A DNA stretch of 9,030 nt from UBA3103 sp002365855 (GTDB lineage Bacteria; Bacillota; Desulfotomaculia; Desulfotomaculales; Pelotomaculaceae), in the NCBI GenBank assembly GCA_030627625.1, contig DAOURR010000073.1, forward strand, positions 1 through 9,030, written 5' to 3'. Position numbers and translations under genes: made by a program. Below, piece by piece: positions 7,429 through 9,030 of this stretch. Position 1 is the first letter of the stretch; each line of letters opens with the position of its first letter. The notes under the pieces were generated by a model. The model ran no database searches. It was given only the letters and a program-made list of their open reading frames with translations, and was not told where the DNA came from.

Positions 7429-7517
7429 GTAAACCCGCCCTTAGAAAGGTATCCCTAAAAACTCATTCCTCTTCCAGTTTGGCGGATGATTATCTTTCTG
7501 CAAGCTACATCATTTTT

Positions 7518-7565
7518 TACCCGCCCTCACATTTTGTTTTAAGGGTTGGTTGCCCTATGCGGGTA
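7518..7565 (+). other. Compound hairpin, 7-bp outer stem with inner AGGG/CCCT stem
   Basis: TACCCGC (7518-7524) pairs with GCGGGTA (7559-7565). Inside the enclosed segment AGGG (7542-7545) can pair with CCCT (7553-7556) around TTGGTTG. It is part of the structured gene-free region. Confidence 0.4.
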
Positions 7566-7600
7566 CTACATAATATCTGTAATACTCCTTAGATCACAAG

Positions 7601-7626
7601 ACGCGCTAGAATCGTTTCTAACGCGT
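7601..7626. repeat. 26-base hairpin ACGCG-TAGAA / TTCTA-CGCGT
   Basis: Left arm ACGCG (7601-7605), C, TAGAA (7607-7611); loop TCGT; right arm TTCTA (7616-7620), A, CGCGT (7622-7626). Ten base pairs are interrupted only by one C-A mismatch. No T tract follows, so it is not a terminator. Confidence 0.5.
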
Positions 7627-7710
7627 TTAAATTTACATACCAGGGTATTTGTACCTATTCTATTTTTATCATTGGCGGGCTTAGTGTTAGTTTGGCACTC
7701 TCGGCGCTGG

Positions 7711-7784
7711 CCGACACCCCTGTCGGGGTTTTCCCGCTTGGAAGTTTCATCTCGGCCAGATTGGCCGAAGTTACCCCCAAGGGG
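7711..7784. repeat. Three successive GC-rich perfect hairpins
   Basis: CCGACA (7711-7716) with TGTCGG (7721-7726) around CCCC; TCGGCCA (7752-7758) with TGGCCGA (7762-7768) around GAT; ACCCC (7773-7777) with GGGGT (7781-7785) around CAA. Three tight hairpins within 75 bases in an otherwise AT-rich spacer is unusual and fits a folded RNA or an imported repeat. The region could also read as the end of a weak hydrophobic frame, which I do not accept as a gene. Confidence 0.5.
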
Positions 7785-7848
7785 TTACCTGGTTGCCTGA
7801 GAGGTGCTTTTTAAAAAAATTGATCGCTAGTGATAGTTTTGATCATGA

Positions 7849-7864
7849 ATGGTAGTTTTACCAT
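7849..7864. repeat. 16-base perfect hairpin ATGGTA / TACCAT
   Basis: ATGGTA (7849-7854) and TACCAT (7859-7864) form a 6-bp perfect stem with loop GTTT. It lies between the GC-rich hairpin cluster and the GC-rich island. Confidence 0.45.
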
Positions 7865-7910
7865 AACGCGGTAGCCTGGTTCTGAGAACGCGCGCTAGTT
7901 TACATAACGT

Positions 7911-7976
7911 GTGCGGGTTTTGCCGGCCCGGCGCAGGGCACCCCCCGCGGGACCCCTTCCGGCAGAAATCCGGCAC
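7911..7976. other. GC-rich island with mutually exclusive pairing partners
   Basis: This block is strikingly richer in G and C than its flanks. TGCCGG (7921-7926) can pair with CCGGCA at 7959-7964 or with the identical CCGGCA at 7970-7975, but not both. It can also take part in the local GCCGG/CCGGC fold at 7922-7932. CCCGCGGG (7944-7951) is a further palindrome. No coding frame or known RNA family was recognised. Confidence 0.4.
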
Positions 7977-8123
7977 TTATTGAAAATATGCGCAGCTTAT
8001 ATCGTAGTACGTTTTGCTCCTAGAGGGAGATTGCCAATTGCGGTACCCTTCCCTTTTGCAGATGCTTAGTGTGCCTAAATGTTTGTGTTACCATGGAAGC
8101 CAAAAACAAATTACCTTCTTATT

Positions 8124-8222
8124 CATTATTCCCACCCGGGGGACTCTCGTAGGGTGATCCATTTTTACCCGCTCATGTATGAGCGCTTCGTAGGGTGATA
8201 CTAGCACCCAGCTTAGAATATG
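8124..8222 (+). ncRNA. Candidate structured leader element with duplicated TCGTAGGGTGAT motif
   Basis: TCGTAGGGTGAT occurs at 8147-8158 and again at 8188-8199, each the 3' side of a hairpin. CACCC (8133-8137) pairs with GGGTG (8152-8156). ACCC (8167-8170) pairs with GGGT (8193-8196), enclosing a 5-bp stem GCTCA/TGAGC (8171-8184). A third CACCC (8205-8209) competes for the second GGGTG. A weak outer stem, TATTC (8127-8131) with GAATA (8216-8220), can close the whole. It ends 111 bases before the LysM gene on the same strand, so a cis-acting RNA switch is possible. A short repeat family is the alternative. It matches no riboswitch consensus I know. Confidence 0.4.
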
Positions 8223-8333
8223 GCAAATGAAATTCATTAAATTCCGGGGTTTTCTTAATAACTAACATAAAAAAACAGTTTCTGAAACACAAACATATTC
8301 TTAAATAATAAATAAAATCTGGGAGATAAAAAA

Positions 8334-8681
8334 ATGGTACAAACAAATTCCTGCCCGCCGGGAAGTTCAACATACACCGTCATGGCGGACGACTCCTTAT
8401 ATCTAATCTCGGAGAAATTAAATGTTCCATTTACACTTCTGTATGCCGCCAACAGGGGTGTGGATCCTGCCAACCTGCAAATCGGGCAGGTCCTCTGCAT
8501 CCCGCCTAATCCCTGCACTGGAAATACTTATCCTCTTGTAATCGAGAAAGGCTTCACTTTATCTCAAATAGGCATCTGGTACGGACTTACAGTTGAAGAA
8601 ATAATCGCGGCTAATCCAGGTGTAGAGCTTGATAATCTACAGGTTGGTCAAATCCTTTGTCTGCCGGTTAAAAAGAGATAA
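8334..8681 (+). CDS. Small protein with two LysM domains
   Basis: The 115-residue product is almost wholly two LysM domains, at about residues 14-56 and 66-110. Both show the family pattern: an opening YTV/YPL strand, a middle helix with L/I and N at AANRGV or AANPGV, and a closing NLQ(I/V)GQ(V/I)LC(I/L)P strand. LysM binds N-acetylglucosamine polymers such as peptidoglycan. There is no signal peptide, membrane segment or catalytic domain. Stand-alone LysM proteins of this sort are common in spore-forming Firmicutes, where some are spore-coat or cortex-associated; that role is inference. Four cysteines (7, 55, 61, 109) are notable for so short a protein. GGGAG lies 8 bases before the ATG. No clear terminator follows, though an extended hairpin lies at 8691-8750. 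Confidence 0.9.
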   Translation: MVQTNSCPPGSSTYTVMADDSLYLISEKLNVPFTLLYAANRGVDPANLQIGQVLCIPPNPCTGNTYPLVIEKGFTLSQIGIWYGLTVEEIIAANPGVELDNLQVGQILCLPVKKR

Positions 8682-8690
8682 AAAATCAAG

Positions 8691-8750
8691 GCCACCAACG
8701 TCCGCTGAGGGATTGCATTCAAGATACAGCTGTTTTCAATCCCTTGTGGC
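8691..8750 (+). other. Extended hairpin downstream of the LysM gene
   Basis: AGGGATTG (8708-8715) pairs with CAATCCCT (8737-8744). Outside it GCCAC (8691-8695) can pair with GTGGC (8746-8750), with a 12-base bulge on the left side. The loop contains the palindrome ACAGCTGT. No T run follows, so it looks more like an mRNA 3'-end stabiliser or processing structure than an intrinsic terminator. Confidence 0.45.
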
Positions 8751-9014
8751 TGTAGTCATTGCAATACTATCCGACACTTGTTTCAGTATTATCAAGTAAA
8801 GTAAAAAGAAAACCTCCCTGCGAATAATTGATAGTCTTGCAATCGGTTAGCTGTTGGACATGCAATTACTCATAATTAGGCATTCGGGATTGCTTTTTTG
8901 CTGTTTTAGCGTGATGACAACGCTTATAAAAGTGCCTGTTTGATTTATTCTATTATAAGTATAAAATGCTCAACATTCCGCATCCTAAAAGTTAACTTAT
9001 TTAAATTCAAATAA
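8751..9014. other. Spacer with weak hairpins and promoter-like sequence, no gene seen
   Basis: AATACT (8763-8768) and AGTATT (8785-8790) form a 6-bp inverted repeat. GCAAT (8862-8866) with ATTGC (8889-8893) is followed by six T, a weak terminator-like pair with a long loop. TTGATT (8940-8945) and TATAAA (8960-8965) resemble -35 and -10 boxes, but the spacing is 14, short of the usual 17, so this is a weak promoter candidate for a gene beginning at the right edge. Confidence 0.3.
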
Positions 9015-9030
9015 GGGGGAATTATTTTGA
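8996..9030 (+). promoter_or_regulatory. Ribosome site, overlapping stem and possible TTG start at right edge
   Basis: AAGGGGGA (9013-9020) is a good Shine-Dalgarno. A TTG at 9027-9029 lies 7 bases after the G run and could start a gene that continues beyond the window. CTTATTT (8996-9002) pairs with AAATAAG (9009-9015), a 7-bp stem that touches the first G of the ribosome site. The start codon is uncertain because the sequence ends here. Confidence 0.4.

Larger units (their letters stand above)
7254..8333. other. 1.1 kb stretch without a supportable gene, rich in short hairpins
   Basis: Neither strand holds a reading frame with a family signature and ribosome site. The first 170 bases are AT-rich, including AATAAATA (7255-7262) against TATTTATT (7295-7302). 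From about 7430 to 8230 AT- and GC-rich blocks alternate and carry at least seven perfect or near-perfect hairpins, listed separately. The recurring word ACCCGC(C) occurs at 7433, 7519 and 8167. The density of small stems suggests a structured non-coding RNA, a long leader of the LysM gene, or the remains of a repeat or mobile element. No transposase fragment, tRNA or rRNA was recognised. Confidence 0.6.

Noticed and set aside
6489..7434. TTATGTAAAC direct repeats at 6489 and 7425 flanking the phospholipase C-like gene, with an inverted copy at 7898
   Set aside because: Ten-base AT-rich matches are expected many times by chance in 9 kb, and there are no terminal inverted repeats or transposase, so an insertion is not supported.
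7546..7800. 84-residue hydrophobic frame starting with TTG
   Set aside because: There is no well-placed ribosome site and no family resemblance. Its second half is the translation of the GC-rich hairpin cluster, and its composition is unlike the neighbouring proteins.
7909..7930. Group II intron 5' end (GTGCG)
   Set aside because: No domain V, no reverse transcriptase and no matching 3' end were found on this strand.
8093..8152. 19-codon frame ATG to TAG ahead of the structured element
   Set aside because: It has no ribosome site and no conserved feature, and its end lies in the duplicated motif. It could be a leader peptide, but nothing supports it.
8192..8209. T-box antiterminator-like AGGGTGATAC
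   Set aside because: It matches only about 9 of 14 bases of the T-box core. There is no specifier stem, and the downstream gene is not for amino acid use or tRNA charging.
8131..8215. Degenerate c-di-AMP (ydaO) riboswitch
   Set aside because: GGGGGAC and GGGTGATCC recall parts of that consensus, and LysM genes are typical targets. However, the second half (the CCGAACCCGTCAGCTAACC core) is absent and the spacing is wrong.
7254..8333. CRISPR array
   Set aside because: The repeats are short, few and irregularly spaced; there are no regular spacers and no cas gene.

Overview
The window reads as chromosomal DNA of an anaerobic, Gram-positive, spore-former-type Firmicute. The best fit is the Pelotomaculum/Desulfotomaculum group. 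Grounds: strong AGGAGGG-type ribosome sites; a long single-chain pyruvate:ferredoxin oxidoreductase; LysM and zinc phospholipase C-like proteins of a clostridial kind; and a carboxyl-transfer cluster like the methylmalonyl-CoA (mmc-type) propionate-oxidation operon of Pelotomaculum. The taxonomy is inference from gene content, because no database was available.

Positions 1-6470 hold four same-strand genes forming one metabolic block: the 3' part of a biotin carboxyl carrier protein (BCCP), malate dehydrogenase, a transcarboxylase 5S / pyruvate carboxylase B-type carboxyltransferase, and pyruvate:ferredoxin oxidoreductase (PFOR). A textbook intrinsic terminator closes the block. The chemistry is continuous. 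Malate is oxidised to oxaloacetate. The carboxyltransferase moves the oxaloacetate carboxyl to biotin on the carrier, releasing pyruvate. PFOR converts pyruvate to acetyl-CoA, CO2 and reduced ferredoxin. In syntrophic propionate oxidation the carboxyl-biotin then carboxylates propionyl-CoA. Hairpins without T tracts sit in two of the three intergenic gaps.

Positions 6533-7253 hold a zinc-dependent phospholipase C-like gene. Its reading frame is intact, with eight candidate metal ligands, but no ATG, GTG or TTG stands where the gene should begin. An ACG lies at ideal distance from a GGGGGG ribosome site.

Positions 7254-8333 form a 1.1 kb stretch with no supportable gene. It is rich in short perfect hairpins, contains a GC-rich island, has a sigma-D/sigma-28-like promoter sequence near its left side, and ends in a tandem motif (TCGTAGGGTGAT twice) with competing CACCC/GGGTG pairings. 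This is the least explained part of the window and may be a structured RNA or repeat-derived DNA.

Positions 8334-8681 encode a small protein with two LysM domains. The last 350 bases hold hairpins, weak promoter-like sequence, and a ribosome site with a possible TTG start at the right edge.
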